Assembly (NCBI GenBank): GCA_030280995.1
Contig: JASXTE010000015.1
Coordinates: 21,348,501 to 21,412,500, forward strand
Length of the DNA: 64,000 nucleotides
Reading direction: 5' to 3'
Origin: Hemileia vastatrix
Taxonomy: Eukaryota; Basidiomycota; Pucciniomycetes; Pucciniales; Zaghouaniaceae
In this document: positions 34,660 to 45,555 of the stretch, one piece after another
Position numbering within the stretch: position 1 is the stretch's first letter
Layout: each line of letters starts with the position of its first letter
Program-made: the position numbers and the translations under genes
Notes under the pieces: model-generated
What the model was told of the DNA's origin: nothing
What the model saw: only the letters and a program-made list of their open reading frames with translations
Databases searched by the model: none

Positions 34660-36600
34660 CTAAAGATAAGGAATCTGCAGTTGATTCACCCTATTCAAAA
34701 CTGCGTCCATCGCATTAGCTTGACCAGAAACTACTGGCCGCTCATACTGGACCTTTGATTTAACCACCTTGGCCATGGGTACCTCTTGAGGTCCAACCGA
34801 GCCATCTTCACCTCCCATAATAACATCTTCACTTTCTATAACCCTAACTCCCTCACCAGCTTCTTGCACTAATCCTGATCCATCGCTAGTCCTTCTTACA
34901 CCCTCCTTTGGGATGGGACCGCTAAAACTTGGTCTGGGTAGAGACGCCAACAGTACGTCCTCCTCAGAATCCGAATTATCCTCTGGCATAGGCTCACCAT
35001 TTAAATCAAACTTGCCATAACTAGGGGGCCCCATATCAGCAATCCCCTTCTGCATTTTATATAATTCGTCCTTAGAGTAAGGGTTCAATTTGTTGGCGGC
35101 AGTTTGAGCACTAGAATTCTTGTCCTTAGAGTAAGGGTTCACTTTGTTATTGGCCTTGCCAGGATTAGCCCTCAATTGGCTCTGAATGCTACTTTTTGCC
35201 TTAGTAGCAGCTGCTCTTCTAGCAGCATTAACATTGTATTCGCCAGCCATACAGCTACCCTCCACCTGGGCAACCATCGCCAGCTCTAAACCACCAAAAG
35301 AAGTAGAAAATGTGGCTTTACTGACCTCTTTCTCCTTGCCCTTGTCAGCTTTACTACCATTACCATTACCATTTTTGCCACTCTTGGCATTAACATCTTC
35401 ATCCGTCACCTCTTCAAATCTGGCTCTCCTTTCAGCCGTTAAACTTCTTCTGACCAAATCAGAAGGAGACTGTCCATCACTGGGCTTGATGAACGAACCA
35501 TCAGGAAATTTATAAACTTTACCATCAAATAAAACTCGCCCAGCATCCATATCCTTATCAAGAGCAAAACAAACTGTTGCTCTGTGCCCCCTCCTATTAC
35601 AATAGGAGCGCACCTTTGGCTCATCATAGCCACCTCTATATCCATTACCACCATTCCCACCATTTCTCCCATTGCCTGGGAAGCGGTTACCGTTGTTATT
35701 GCCATTATAATTTAGACGTTCATAACCTCTAGACTGATAAGAAGTCGACGTCGACGAAGAAGCGATTGGGGCCTTGTTGGCCTTCTGAGTCTCTTGAACA
35801 AATATTTTTAATTGTTTAGTTAAATCGGCCAGGTGATCGACCATCTTATTATCTACATTACACTCAACTTTAGCAGCAGGTAATCCCATTTGAGCCTTCT
35901 TGGCCTCCTGGGCTTTGACCATAATATCGTTGTTTTCAGCCAAAACTTCGCTAACCTTGCTAACATATTGAGTGCATGACTCTTGATATTTGTCCAACGC
36001 CAATAACTTTAGATGGGCTTGAATTTTCTCTTTGATAACCTCCAGAGCCGGCAGTTTCTGCTCACCATTAGGCAGTTCCTTCATCAAATTTTTTCTTGAA
36101 AGATCCTTCAAGACGTCCATTCGAATAACCCTGCTGCATGCTGTCCAAAAAAAATCTTTTGCTTGGTTCTCATGCCCTAACTCGTCCACCAGTATGAGAT
36201 ATTCCACCACTTCATCAAACTGAACACAGAGATTTTTGAAGTCAGCCATAGAAGAAACTCCACCTTTTGCTTGCCAGTCTCCAACGATTTTATTGAGGTC
36301 CATCATAGTAGACCTAACACCCCATCTATCAACCATAGCTTTAGAAAGCTTAACCCAATCCTTGTCCTTGAATGCCTGCATAGCAATAACCTCTTTTTCC
36401 ACCTCCCTATCAGCAATAAAAAACCTAACTTGCTTCACCATATCCACATGGGAAGCACCATCAACAGCAGCAGAAGCTTCATACCTGCTAATGAACCATT
36501 TAACCTCCTCCCCATCAAACTTTGGGCCATCCCAAGAAACAATTCTAACTGAGGGAGTAAGAGGGTTAGAAGATCCAGAAGCAACAGCAGAAGAAGACAT
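34660..36600 (-). CDS. Element M Gag polyprotein
   Basis: 646 codons from ATG at 36600, 178 bp downstream of the 5' LTR. Residues about 20-220 form the capsid-like helical region (GPKFDGEEVKWFISRYEA, WGVRSTMMDLNKIVGDW). About 290-330 is Gly/Asn-rich, followed by a degenerate zinc knuckle: RSYCNRRGHRATVC keeps C, H and C, but the first cysteine is Arg (CGC for TGC). The C-terminal half is charged and disordered with repeated NPYSKD segments. Gag forms the particle and binds RNA; loss of the first knuckle ligand may impair packaging. A shorter decayed relative is at 3280. Confidence 0.88.
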   Translation of the reverse strand: MSSSAVASGSSNPLTPSVRIVSWDGPKFDGEEVKWFISRYEASAAVDGASHVDMVKQVRFFIADREVEKEVIAMQAFKDKDWVKLSKAMVDRWGVRSTMMDLNKIVGDWQAKGGVSSMADFKNLCVQFDEVVEYLILVDELGHENQAKDFFWTACSRVIRMDVLKDLSRKNLMKELPNGEQKLPALEVIKEKIQAHLKLLALDKYQESCTQYVSKVSEVLAENNDIMVKAQEAKKAQMGLPAAKVECNVDNKMVDHLADLTKQLKIFVQETQKANKAPIASSSTSTSYQSRGYERLNYNGNNNGNRFPGNGRNGGNGGNGYRGGYDEPKVRSYCNRRGHRATVCFALDKDMDAGRVLFDGKVYKFPDGSFIKPSDGQSPSDLVRRSLTAERRARFEEVTDEDVNAKSGKNGNGNGSKADKGKEKEVSKATFSTSFGGLELAMVAQVEGSCMAGEYNVNAARRAAATKAKSSIQSQLRANPGKANNKVNPYSKDKNSSAQTAANKLNPYSKDELYKMQKGIADMGPPSYGKFDLNGEPMPEDNSDSEEDVLLASLPRPSFSGPIPKEGVRRTSDGSGLVQEAGEGVRVIESEDVIMGGEDGSVGPQEVPMAKVVKSKVQYERPVVSGQANAMDAVLNRVNQLQIPYL

Positions 36601-36758
36601 CCCAATAAGTAATGAAAAGCGTTAACAATCGATAAAATAACAAGCCTCTTGCAGGCCAATAACAAAAATCCAATTAGAGTTCCAGAAAATATGCCTCTTG
36701 CAGGCTAATAACGTTCTTGATCCAAGTAAGTCTTTAAAGAAGCTAGAGAAATCAAACA

Positions 36759-36775
36759 CCCCACGTTGGGCGCCA
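36759..36775 (-). promoter_or_regulatory. tRNA-type primer-binding site of element M
   Basis: On the element strand TGGCGCCCAACGTGGGG lies 3 nt downstream of the 5' LTR. It starts TGG, complementary to a tRNA CCA end. Which tRNA is used was not determined. Confidence 0.85.
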
Positions 36776-36778
36776 ACT

Positions 36779-37917
36779 ATGGTAAGGTAAACTCTTACAG
36801 TCGCCTTGCTGTAAGCAGAATCCGGAGGAGATATGTGGATTTAGCTGAAAACCCCGTCCTTCCAATAAAAATAACAAAATGGGAATTCTAAATCACTAAG
36901 CTAACCAATCTACTTGGATCTGATTGATAAAAATAATGAAACTCTAAAATAATTAACGCTTATTGAGATTTAAAGAAAGTGGCTGTTTATAAAGAAATAC
37001 TGATAACAACAATTAAGGTGTACCAGTGAAGGATCTGAAAAGATTGACTTTTATGTTTTTATAATAATTTGAATTTTTATGAGACAGCAATAATCAAGTC
37101 CCAGCGATGAAGACCTTTCTACAGATACCCTGTATGAAGTGTGATTTAAATAGTTGAGTAGTATTTCTAAAATGTTATATATAAAATATAAAGTTATAAG
37201 GGTATTACAATTTATTTAATTTGTTGAGTAATAAAAAATGAGACTGTGGTGGTTAATGTTTAAGCTGTATGATGTGTCCCCCCCCCTCAATTTCGAGTTT
37301 GAGAAGCGCTTAAGTATTCCTAGTCACGTGCCTAAGTTTTCCCCTCCAGAGCTCTTCCAGAGTCAATCCGGAGCCGGAACGGAGTCCGTACGGAGTCAAA
37401 GTGGAGTCCGTACGGAGTCCATACGGAGTCGTAACGGAGTCCGTCCGGACTTCCGGACTCAATTAGAACCTTAAAACTATAATAAAAAATCTAGAAAAAT
37501 TACACATAATAGAGCTACTTCCCCTTTACATACCAAACTAATTTTTGTAGTCTGCACAGCTCTAATTACCCCGTGAAAATTCATCAAAGTTAAGTAATTT
37601 TTGAAAACGTAAATATTTCTATAAAACTTTAAAATTCATTTAAAAATATAAAAAAATAGTAAAAATTCTGGGAAAATTTCCCAAGGTTCTTGAGTGACTT
37701 GACTTGATACTTATAAATTTTTCAGACCGTAAAAATAAGTTTTCTCCGCAAAATAAATTGTATTTGTGTAGGCATTCGCTCGTGACCAATTTCTTCATAT
37801 TTTAAACTCCAATAAATTAAATAAAACCCTTTTATAAAAAATAATAACGCCAATCTTGCACGCCGTAATAACTCCATTTACATATTTAGGTTCCGTACTA
37901 AACTTTAGGCTACCACA
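36779..37917 (-). repeat. 5' LTR of element M (1139 bp)
   Basis: Same ends as the 3' LTR. It is 42 bp longer, mainly because its GGAGTC-type minisatellite (about 37370-37456) has more units (variants GGAGTCCGTAC, GGAGTCCATAC, GGAGTCGTAAC). A short + strand frame across it (37238-37474) is a by-product of these repeats. Confidence 0.95.
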
Positions 37918-37922
37918 ACGTT
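37918..37922. repeat. Target site duplication of element M, right copy
   Basis: ACGTT, matching 24996-25000. Confidence 0.9.
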
Positions 37923-39517
37923 CATTCACAGATAATCCTTGCAAAAATGTTGCTGAATAGCAATTCTTGGGGAGGTATTTGGGAACATTGAATATACCAT
38001 TTTGTGCAACTGTCCTTTCTGATGACTGTGAATATGTTTTTAATGCTGATTTTTTTTGAGCTGGTGTATGGGCTAAGTCCTTTGTCATCTTATCCATTTT
38101 TTTAAACAAATCATTGAGTTCAGGATTTCGCCATCCAGGAATAGCTCGGATAGGTGCAGTTGGGGCTGGTGCTGGGCCTTCCTCGATATCAGAGATGCAC
38201 CTAGTATCATGAAAAAGCACAACAAAACCTGGCACATCACTGCAGAGATCTCTTGCTAACTTGTAGCGTGCACTAGCAATCTGAATTCCAACTAAATCAG
38301 CTTCATAATAACAAAAAGCAAAGTAAAATAAAAAACTTACCTTGGTCCGATAACGTTTTACTTGTGCCCTTGCCCTCTTTTCAATCTTTTCTCTTGCTAC
38401 CCTTTCCTCTTCTTGCCCAAACAACCTTGTCATCTCCTTCCCCTTATTAACTACCCATTTCTCAATAACACATTGAGTGAACTGAAGCTTTGACTGATTG
38501 ATTGTATTCAAGGTGGTGAGCCATCTGGTACAGTGGTCCCATACTATGCTTCCCATGACTTGATTCTAAGTTGATTCTGAAAAATCACGGCAAGTCCAAT
38601 CAAACGCAAATTTCCGAAAACCTTTTTCTTGCAATTCACGCTCTAAGTTTCTTTTGATAGAAAGTGAGATCGGTGCTCCTCCTTTTAGTCCTCAAGGCTC
38701 AGGTGCTGGAAAAAATTTGGGTAGTCGAATTTTGGATCGCAAGAAGGCTATAGAATTGGTTATCAGAAATTGTCGATCAGCTGCAGAATTGGCACGGTTA
38801 GAAGATTGGACTTGGTTTAGGACAGTTTGAATGGTTTTTAGTTTGAATTGGCTCCAATCTTTCCAATTTTCAATCTCCAAAGGTGTTGGGCTCGCAGGAT
38901 ATTTTGATATTTGTGTTGGTCCCCCAAGACAATACTTCAGAAAGTGGTAAATATTTCTATTTAGACTGTCCGAGCTCCTGGGAACATCATTCCTTCTAAC
39001 TAAGCCTCTTACAGCCCTTAACCCCCATTCTCGCTCATGAGACTCTGCTGAATTGAGTCTGTGGTAATCACTGATACCCATAATTATTGAGGGATTCACT
39101 AACAATTCAAATAAGTTAATTAAATTGGTTATTTTTCAATAAAAGAATACACTACAAATTTGACTTACCTGCTCCACTTGTGCTTGCTCCTTGGTTAGGC
39201 TGAGCAGATGATGATTGGTCTCCGAAAAATTCCCTCAATACTTCAGTAGCCCAATCTCTTCCTAGCTGATCAGCTTGCTGATTAGCACTTTCAGAAGCAG
39301 AAGGATGATTGGGATTAAAATTTCTTGGTTCTGAATGAGACTCTTGGCCTGGATTGGGATAAGGTGGTGGGTTAGGATTAGGTGGTACAGATTGAGATGC
39401 ATCTGGAGGTGGATCAGCAGAGGGTGGTGGAGGAGTATTTCCAGTATTAGTATGTTGAGGCGGAAAACAATCAGAATCGGTTGGGTCAACAGACATCCCT
39501 TCAAAATTATCATCCAT
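37923..39517 (-). pseudogene. Gene A, accessory gene of the DNA transposon, interrupted and with two stops
   Basis: Unknown function. Exons on the - strand: 39169-39517 (Pro/Asn/Ser-rich, disordered start MDDNFEGMSVDP), 38341-39098 and 37923-38300, continuing across element M to 24918. Introns have GT-AG ends (39099-39168, 38301-38340). Exon 2 codes YHRLNSAESHEREWGLRAV and a long basic helical region (EERVAREKIEKRARAQVKRY). The last exon has a Pro-rich turn (GPAPAPTAPIRAIPGW) and ends in LPKNCYSATFLQGLS, related to LPNDCYSPLYLASL in gene B. In exon 2 a TGA at about 38690 and a TAG near 38562 break the frame; both fit C-to-T change. Together with the retroelement insertion the gene is dead. 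Confidence 0.75.
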
Positions 39518-39897
39518 AATGAACTGTAATAAAATAAAATAAAATAAAAATAATCAATTGTTAAAATTTATACCTATCAAAGCTAAAGTAAAAAAAGATA
39601 CTATGTATATAGTCTTGTAAACGTGTATGTTCTCTTGTCCAAAAATAAAGTGAATAATATATAGCTATCAGCTAAAGTTGGAAGGTCAAACTATTTATAG
39701 TAGATGAATGAGCAAGAAGATCATTCATTAAGTAAAAATTTTATCATATTTCTCATTATCATGATTTTATTTCTTTCATTCTTACATTTAAGATAAAAAT
39801 GACTCATTGAAAGCATGGGTTCTCTCGCAATAAAAGCAACCAAAGTAATTGTTCACTGATTTATGATAAGGTAAGTTGGATGCATTGCATTTTTTAA

Positions 39898-42800
39898 TCG
39901 AGCATTGAATTATTTCTTTCACCATTTACAAATATCACCAATCCTACAAATTTCCCCAATCCCAAATTAACACAAAGATGTTAGTCAACAGAAAATAAAT
40001 TTGATTAATTTTTTCACTCACTACTGTCTGCAGTCCAATGGCAGTGACAACCTCGTCTTTGATTCCAAACATACCTTTTTTGTGCTCGACAGTAGCTGCA
40101 TGTCCAATTAATGCATCTTTCTTAATCACAATTTGAGTTGCTTTGGCTACTCTTACTAACCGACAATGCACTTGTGGGAAAAGCTCATAGGGATCCTTTG
40201 ATGTTTCTTCTGGATGGAGCTCTTTGAAAGGACTTACTATTAAATATATTTGATCAATCTCTTCCTTTGATCTGAAAAGATCATCAATTTTCCCAAACTG
40301 GCTATCTTTTCCATAGTAGAATTCAATTGTTGAATTAGCAATGTGTCGATGGTAACTAGTAAACCTCTTTCCATGTATCAATATGCTTGCTACATTTTCA
40401 ACTACCTGATCCCCACTTTTCTCCGATGGGGTCAAAGCCCGTCTTGAAGTTTCTTTTACCATTCGTGCCCTTACCCATTTAGTAAATAATGCCATACTTA
40501 GATGGATCCATTTGTTTTGTTTATCGAGATCAATATGGATTTTTTTAGTCTCACATTGATCATTATCTTCAGCTTCACCAAGATCTAATACCCTAGACTT
40601 CCGATACCAATGTTTGAGCATTGTTAGCGGTATCTCTCCTGTGGTAAATATTAATAAATTAGCACAGCTGAGTTTTTAAATCATTGCTTACAAACATTAC
40701 ATACGTGGATGGTGATTGTTTGGAATTTCAGATAATATATGATTCACCCGCTCTCCAGACCAAGTAGCTGTACCTGATGGTGGACCAAGACGCTTTATCA
40801 TTTCAGGATAATTTTGAGTGATATGCAGATTTGGCTTTGCATTAATATTCTTCCAACCCTCTTCAAGGCACTCACGATACTCTAACAGAAATTGATCTAG
40901 ATCTTTAAGCTCATTAGTCTGTATATTTTTTAATGTCAAAAAATTGGTGATCGAGCATAATGTTACAAGTGACTTGAGAAGATAATATTCTCTTGGTTTA
41001 TCAGCTGAGGAAGCTGAAGATTCAGATTCTTTAAATTTTTCAAACCAAAGGGGTATAAGTGACAAAGGGAAGTAGAGAGTATACAGCATGTGCCATTCTG
41101 CTGCCTTGAGGGATCCTGCCTTTTTAGATCCTACTGATTTTGGAACTCGTGTTAGCCAGGAAGGTCTTCTTACTTGATCAATCATCTTCCATACAACCTG
41201 TATCTCTGCTGCTGTGATTCGTGGATTACTACTACCTTCATTTTCTTTCTCCTTACCTTTCCTTTTATTTTCTTCATCTCTAGCTGTCTCATTTGATGAG
41301 TGAGATCCTTCACTCTGTGATATGCTAATGCTTCTTTGCCTTAAGTTATACAATGAATTCCTACTGTCACTGCTGTGAGACTGTATTGAGGCCACATCAC
41401 TATATGGAGGAATAAATTTGGAGCTGGATGACCTACTCTGGCTTCTTGATCGATTTGTTCCCAATCCTTCATTATCTAGTCCATGATGACTTGATGACTG
41501 TCTTGAACTCGTACGTCTTTGCCGCTTGTGCTGTCTCGTTTGTCCTGTATCATCATCATCATTATTCATGGTGCTTAAGCAACTTCTACGTTTTTTCGAA
41601 TGTTTGTGCAGTGAAGTATCAGAAAAGAAATCATCATCTTCTTCTCTTACATGCCAATTTTTATCCTTTTCCAGCTTTCTTTCTAGATCTTTTGCTGCAT
41701 TTTGGATTTGAAAATAGCTTAGACTGTGATCTTTTAGGTTGCCAAGCATATGTGAATGCATAACATCAATTGAGCAATATTCAGTTGGACGCCAATATTC
41801 AAGGTTATTCAGCTCACTCCATCGTACCCCATGATTTTGAACAATTGATACACGCTCCCAATGTGACTTAGAATTTTTCCACTTTGTTGCCCAGCACATA
41901 TGATCCTCATGATTCCGTAATGAAAAATTTCACACATTCTTTTCACTAATTTCATCTTTAGAGATATTACAGAAAGAGCAGAACATTTTTGCAGAGTGAC
42001 TCGAAAAGCCAGCCAATTTTCGTATTGCAGGAATGTCACCTATCAAAGAGAACAATGCAACTCTTAATTTCCGGCCTCGTGGATAAAGATGTGTCTTTTC
42101 AATCAATATACCATCCCATAGAGTTTGTAGATCATTAACCAGTGGTTTTAGAAGGTGATTAAGCTGTTCACTTGTGGGTTCTGTTGGTCCAGGTATAATA
42201 GAATACAAAAAAAGATTTTCCATTTTGTATCTATCTTCTTGAGGTAGGTTCATACACACCATCATAATATTGCCTACAGACTTCTGATGACCTCCAATCC
42301 TATTGCCACCAGGCCTAAACCAGTCGACATATAAAGTAAACATTAAGTTGCCTGAAGTTATCGTATATTCATCATCATTGCTATCCAGAGCTGGAGTGGT
42401 TATGGGAAAGTTTTTCCAAATTGAACCATCACAAACATCCTTCATCAAATCACACTCTACACGTTCTGCCACAGGGGTTTTCTTCTCAATCAGAAGCTCA
42501 AATTTGAACAGTTTGATCTTTTCCTTAAGCCAGTCGATAAAAGAATGGTGATGAAATGTTTTAAGAGATAAGTATTTTACATGTTCTTGATGTTCCTCCA
42601 TCAAATACAGCCTTTCATCACATTTAACTGCAATTTGTCCTGCTCCAAACATTTTTAAATAGCGCTTTGATGATGAAAGAAACGGTTGATTGCAACATAG
42701 TATAGATGGTTGAGATTCAGAGTTATACTCATAAAGAGCAAAGCATTTATGACAGCATGTTTTAGTGAAAAATGATTGATTGAGCTTTAATCGACTAAAA

Positions 42801-43322
42801 ACTGTATCTATCAAGCGTGGGACCAGGCGGACAATGCTATCAGAATCCAGTATTCCACTATCACCTAGAAGTTTGAGCTTCTTAATTTCTTCATCCAAAA
42901 ATTGAGTACAACCTTCTTTGCTCAAATGATGAATCAGAGAAAGCTTTGCTGCCTGCCACATAATTATTTGGCTATACCGTTCCCCAAGATTTGAGTTTCT
43001 AGAGACTGTTGAAGATACTTCTGCCCCCAATAGCAACTGCCCCTATGTAATAAATCATTGAAACATCATAAAGACTTTAATTCTAACATTGAACTATAGA
43101 TATACAGCTTACTGTTTCTGTGGAGCGGGAACTTCCAATGTTAAGTGGATTGTTGGAAGAAATAACCATCTGGGCCTTCCTATTTCTTTCCTCTTGATGT
43201 TTTGCATATGAATTAGAGCTTTTGAAAGCCATACCAACTTCAAAGGACCCAGAAGAAGTTTGATACTTTCTATTGACACATCCAAGATCTTGACATTGAC
43301 ATACATGAAAAAATGGAGGCAT
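39898..43322 (-). pseudogene. CACTA/Plavaka-type (Tnp2-like) transposase, one in-frame stop
   Basis: Would catalyse excision and insertion of the DNA transposon. Exons: 43113-43322, 40705-43043, then 40638 down to a donor near 40020, and a very short last exon near 39945. Introns are GT-AG and keep frame. Exon 1 has a cysteine-rich start (CQCQDLGC). The core has the conserved blocks of Tnp2-like transposases: LYVDWFRPGGNRIGG, ENLFLYSIIPGPTEP, then LFSLIGDIPAIRKLAGF and AKMFCSFCNIS, with candidate acidic catalytic residues in DWF and GDIP. After it come RWSELNNLEYWRPTEYCSID and the histidine-containing MHSHMLGNLKDH. A Ser/Arg-rich insert (about 41180-41640) separates the halves. An in-frame TGA at 41930-41932 is the only stop seen. 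Full length would be about 1050 residues. The choice between Plavaka and classical CACTA is uncertain. Confidence 0.82.
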
Positions 43323-44396
43323 TGTAATTGTGATAATTGTAGGAATAAGTTAGCTATTCGAAGTTACCGATTGAAGGTATTCCTTTTTTTGAAAGGCACT
43401 AGCTAATATAAGCTACATTTTTTTATCAAAAGAATATGATGGAATATGTGTTGAAATTATTTAAGTTTAAATGTTTAATTTTTAATCGGATAAATTATAT
43501 ATTAATTTAAAGTTATGCAGTCTACTTTATTTGTATTCTGTATACTCTCTGCATTTGTACAACAATGCATGCATGTTTATCAGAATATTTTCTATCATAG
43601 AAAAAATTCTGTTGTACGCACAAGCATCTTAATTACTTTTCTATCAAATGCCTTCTGAGTTATATCTAACTACCCTATAATTATTTGATTTTGATAAAAA
43701 TTCTTAGTTATGGACTATAAGAAAAGTAATCCATATTTTTAACATAATTTTTAAAAAATTACCCCAAAAATCAAAGTTAAACCCAAAAATAAGTTTAATA
43801 TTTTGTAAAAAACAATCACAAACATATTTCTTTCAATTTGAAAATTGGTCTGTACTAGGTAGAATTTTCTATAAAGAAAAAATCAAAAATACTCAAATAA
43901 TAGATGCTACAAAAGTGTAAACCTTAAAGAATTACATAAAAGCTGAAACCTTGTATAACTTTTCATACATAAATGTGATGAAGTGACACTCTAGTCTATT
44001 TATTCAGGTTGAAAAAAATTACTCAATAGAATATGTATTACTATCATATTGGACCAAAAATAATTTTTTGGTAATCAAAAAATGAACATAGCCTCACATT
44101 TAACAAATTATTTTTGTGGAAGAATTTTTTGAAAAGAAAAAAAAATCCGTTTCTTAAATGAGTCTGCTTTTATCACATAATCATTCTCTTTATTTTATAC
44201 AATTCCTTTTGAGTTCAAGTTGCATATAAAAATATAATTTATGCATATTATAATTCCATAAAGTCGAAATATTTCTTATTCTTAATTTTTGTGATATTTC
44301 TCCTTAAATCAACTTTGATCATAAAGTTTTGGAGCTCAACAATTTATCCTTCCTCTTTGTTTAATTTAATTGAACACCTTCTTAATCTAATTATTT
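43323..44396. promoter_or_regulatory. Divergent intergenic region between transposase and gene B
   Basis: About 1.07 kb, AT-rich, with no open frame. As the only space between two divergent starts it should hold both promoters. No clear TATA box or repeated motif stood out. Confidence 0.5.
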
Positions 44397-45517
44397 ATGA
44401 AACCTAGTAGCTCTTACTTTCCTCATGGAAACCTGCCCACAAACACAAGAACACTTAATAGAATTTTTAATGAGACTTTGCCTCCATTCAATTCTCACTT
44501 TTGTAGATCTATACACAATTTTTGTCGTTCACTTTTGGATATGTCACCAGAATCAAATGGATGGAAACAAAACCCTACTGAAGAGCAATTAGACAGATTT
44601 TCATCATTTGACATGAATTCTTGCAACATTGCCTTTGAACTACCTCATCCAGAATCAAATTCAGCGGTTTCAGAAAAGTTTCCACCAATTTTCCGTGAAT
44701 CTTTTATTGAGCACCTTCGCATGTGTGGTTTCCCAGGATCAACTTTCGCTTGGAACCTAGATTGGTTTGACAAATGGAACCAGGTCTTGGCAAATATTCT
44801 CATTAAACACTGGGACAATGCCTTAAAAACCAATAATTTGATTGCATATCCAATTGACTCAACTCAAATTAGCTTCTCAAATCAAATAGGAGTTCTTCAC
44901 CGTTGGTTTTTAGGTCATGCTGATAGATTAAGACTTGGGAAGGATTCTCATAGCTCTCAAGAAATAATCAAAGTGAGAAAGCATAAATATAGAATAAAAA
45001 AAAAGTATGAAAATACCTTTTTTTTCAACCGTTTTTATTTATGACCTTTATTTCAAATAACAAAGATTCTTAGAATTCAGTTAACCGAACTAAACTTCTT
45101 AAACAACTTCCACATTGTGAAACTTATCACAACCTTTTCACAAACATCAAGTGTTGTTCAGACACCGAAATTGATAATGATGGATTGTTAAGACGTATCT
45201 TAATGCAATGGAGGTCTGAAGATTTTTCTAAAGTTGCACAATATCTTGACCAACAACACTTTGATATTCGAGATAATTCAACCTACTCTGGAAGTGTGCT
45301 AAAGGACTTGGCCTTGTACAAAAGAATCAGTTTGGTTTCAACATTATCCCTTAAACTTAATCCTTCTCATGTCCCCCGGGGTTTGCCAAATGACTGTTAT
45401 TCTCCCTTATATCTTGCATCTCTAAATCCTCAACAACTCAGACTTTTAAATCCTCAAAATCCCATAAATTTACCTGCTCTCCTTGAAATTCTTTCTTCCT
45501 CTAATGTGAGTGATTGA
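44397..45517 (+). CDS. Gene B, accessory gene of the DNA transposon, open
   Basis: Unknown function, 339 codons. Exons 44397-44972 and 45074-45517 join in phase 0 through a 101-bp intron (GTGAGA to TTCTTAG). Exon 1 codes an aromatic-rich domain (RESFIEHLRMCGFPGSTFAW, NLDWFDKWNQVLANILIKHW). Exon 2 continues with LLRRILMQWRSEDFSKVAQYL and ends LPNDCYSPLYLASLNPQQLRL, related to the gene A C-terminus. No stop interrupts it, unlike its neighbours. It converges on the SNF2 gene, whose stop lies 38 bp beyond its own. Position beside the transposase suggests a partner in transposition, which is inference. Confidence 0.7.
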
Positions 45518-45555
45518 CAAACTCCCTTAATAATAGGTTTGCACACTGATACTCC

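Larger units (their letters stand above)
25001..37917 (-). mobile_element. Element M: 12.9-kb Ty3/gypsy-type LTR retrotransposon
   Basis: Complete structure on the - strand: 5' LTR 36779-37917, primer-binding site, gag, protease, a repeat-rich ORF, RT-RNase H-integrase, a 2.7-kb spacer with hairpin repeats, an antisense zinc-cluster gene, polypurine tract and 3' LTR 25001-26097, flanked by ACGTT. The order RT-RNase H-integrase is that of Ty3/gypsy. The LTRs differ by roughly a dozen substitutions plus length changes in a C-run and a minisatellite, so insertion is fairly recent. Lesions make it non-functional: an in-frame TAA in integrase, an altered zinc knuckle and an altered integrase zinc finger. 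Confidence 0.95.

Noticed and set aside
35104..36625. Several open frames opposite to gag of element M
   Set aside because: Ser/Leu-rich complements of the gag coding frame; unlike the 26221 gene they lack introns, motifs or conserved position.
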